Shown here: positions 11,895-12,028 of the stretch, piece by piece
Layout of the letters: every line of letters begins with the position of its first letter
Position numbering within the stretch: position 1 is the first letter of the stretch
DNA from: an uncultured Akkermansia sp.
Lineage (GTDB): Bacteria; Verrucomicrobiota; Verrucomicrobiia; Verrucomicrobiales; Akkermansiaceae
NCBI GenBank assembly: GCA_900766865.1
Contig: CAAFXA010000283.1
Span: forward strand, 1 to 12,028
Length of the DNA stretch: 12,028 bases
Direction of reading: 5' to 3'
Notes under the pieces: generated by a model
Seen by the model: only the letters and a program-made list of their open reading frames with translations
What the model was told of the DNA's origin: nothing
Databases searched by the model: none
Position numbers and translations under genes: made by a program

Positions 11895-12028
11895 ATGGCT
11901 AATACGATTACAAAACGAGAGCTTGTAAACAAGATCTGCGCCGAAACTCGCAGTGACCTCACCCAGAATGATGTCCTCGAGGTTATTCAGAAGGCCGTTG
12001 ACCTGATCATCGAGTCCCTGGGTAATGG
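11895..12028 (+). CDS. HU/IHF-family DNA-binding protein (N-terminal part, runs off the window)
   Basis: Forty-four complete codons are visible, beginning MANTITKRELVNKICAETR. The family pattern is clear: 'T..ELV..I......L.......V......I...L..G', the two N-terminal helices that form the dimer body of HU and IHF. The DNA-binding beta arms lie beyond the window, so HU and IHF subtypes cannot be told apart. The product is a small dimeric nucleoid protein that bends DNA. The preceding intergenic region carries A/T-tract inverted repeats that could be its own binding site, which would fit autoregulation; that is inference. Confidence 0.85.
   Translation, partial: MANTITKRELVNKICAETRSDLTQNDVLEVIQKAVDLIIESLGN

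Overview
The window looks like chromosomal DNA of a Verrucomicrobiota bacterium, most likely Akkermansia or a close relative. This is inferred from moderately high GC, the general lack of Shine-Dalgarno sequences, a patatin/bactofilin/ankyrin gene repertoire and an intact fucO that fits a mucin-fucose fermenter. No rRNA, tRNA, CRISPR array, insertion sequence or phage gene was seen. Coding density is high and no gap reaches 300 bases.

Layout, left to right. (1) 1-1333, plus strand: the tail of an upstream gene, probably a glycosyltransferase, then a GH57 alpha-amylase-like protein and a strong intrinsic terminator. This resembles a glycogen or alpha-glucan gene cluster. The GH57 protein lacks the expected nucleophile glutamate. 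(2) 1340-3272, plus strand: a membrane-anchored ankyrin-repeat protein followed after one base by a lipoprotein. (3) 3379-4704, minus strand: a patatin-like phospholipase with an extra C-terminal region and its own promoter-like element. (4) 8919 down to 4859, minus strand: four tightly packed genes encoding a bactofilin, a zinc-ribbon bactofilin-like protein, a compact UvrA paralogue and a 96-residue orphan. Gaps are 24, 7 and 7 bases. This is the most unusual unit in the window. (5) 9094-10254, plus strand: fucO, lactaldehyde reductase, sharing a bidirectional terminator with the convergent gene. (6) 10654-10349, minus strand: a small secreted His/Lys-rich protein whose leader carries a 12-base segment complementary to its own first codons. 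(7) 11723-10779, minus strand: rnhC, RNase HIII, divergent from an HU/IHF-family gene that runs off the right edge. A perfect 11-base inverted repeat lies between them.

The genes belong to separate jobs: storage glucan turnover, envelope proteins, lipid hydrolysis, cytoskeleton plus DNA-handling ATPase, fucose fermentation, and nucleoid or R-loop maintenance. The candidate undescribed system is the bactofilin/zinc-ribbon bactofilin/short UvrA/orphan operon. A second pattern is promoter-like elements placed directly before start codons, which suggests leaderless mRNAs. All family calls rest on motif recognition by eye; no search was run.
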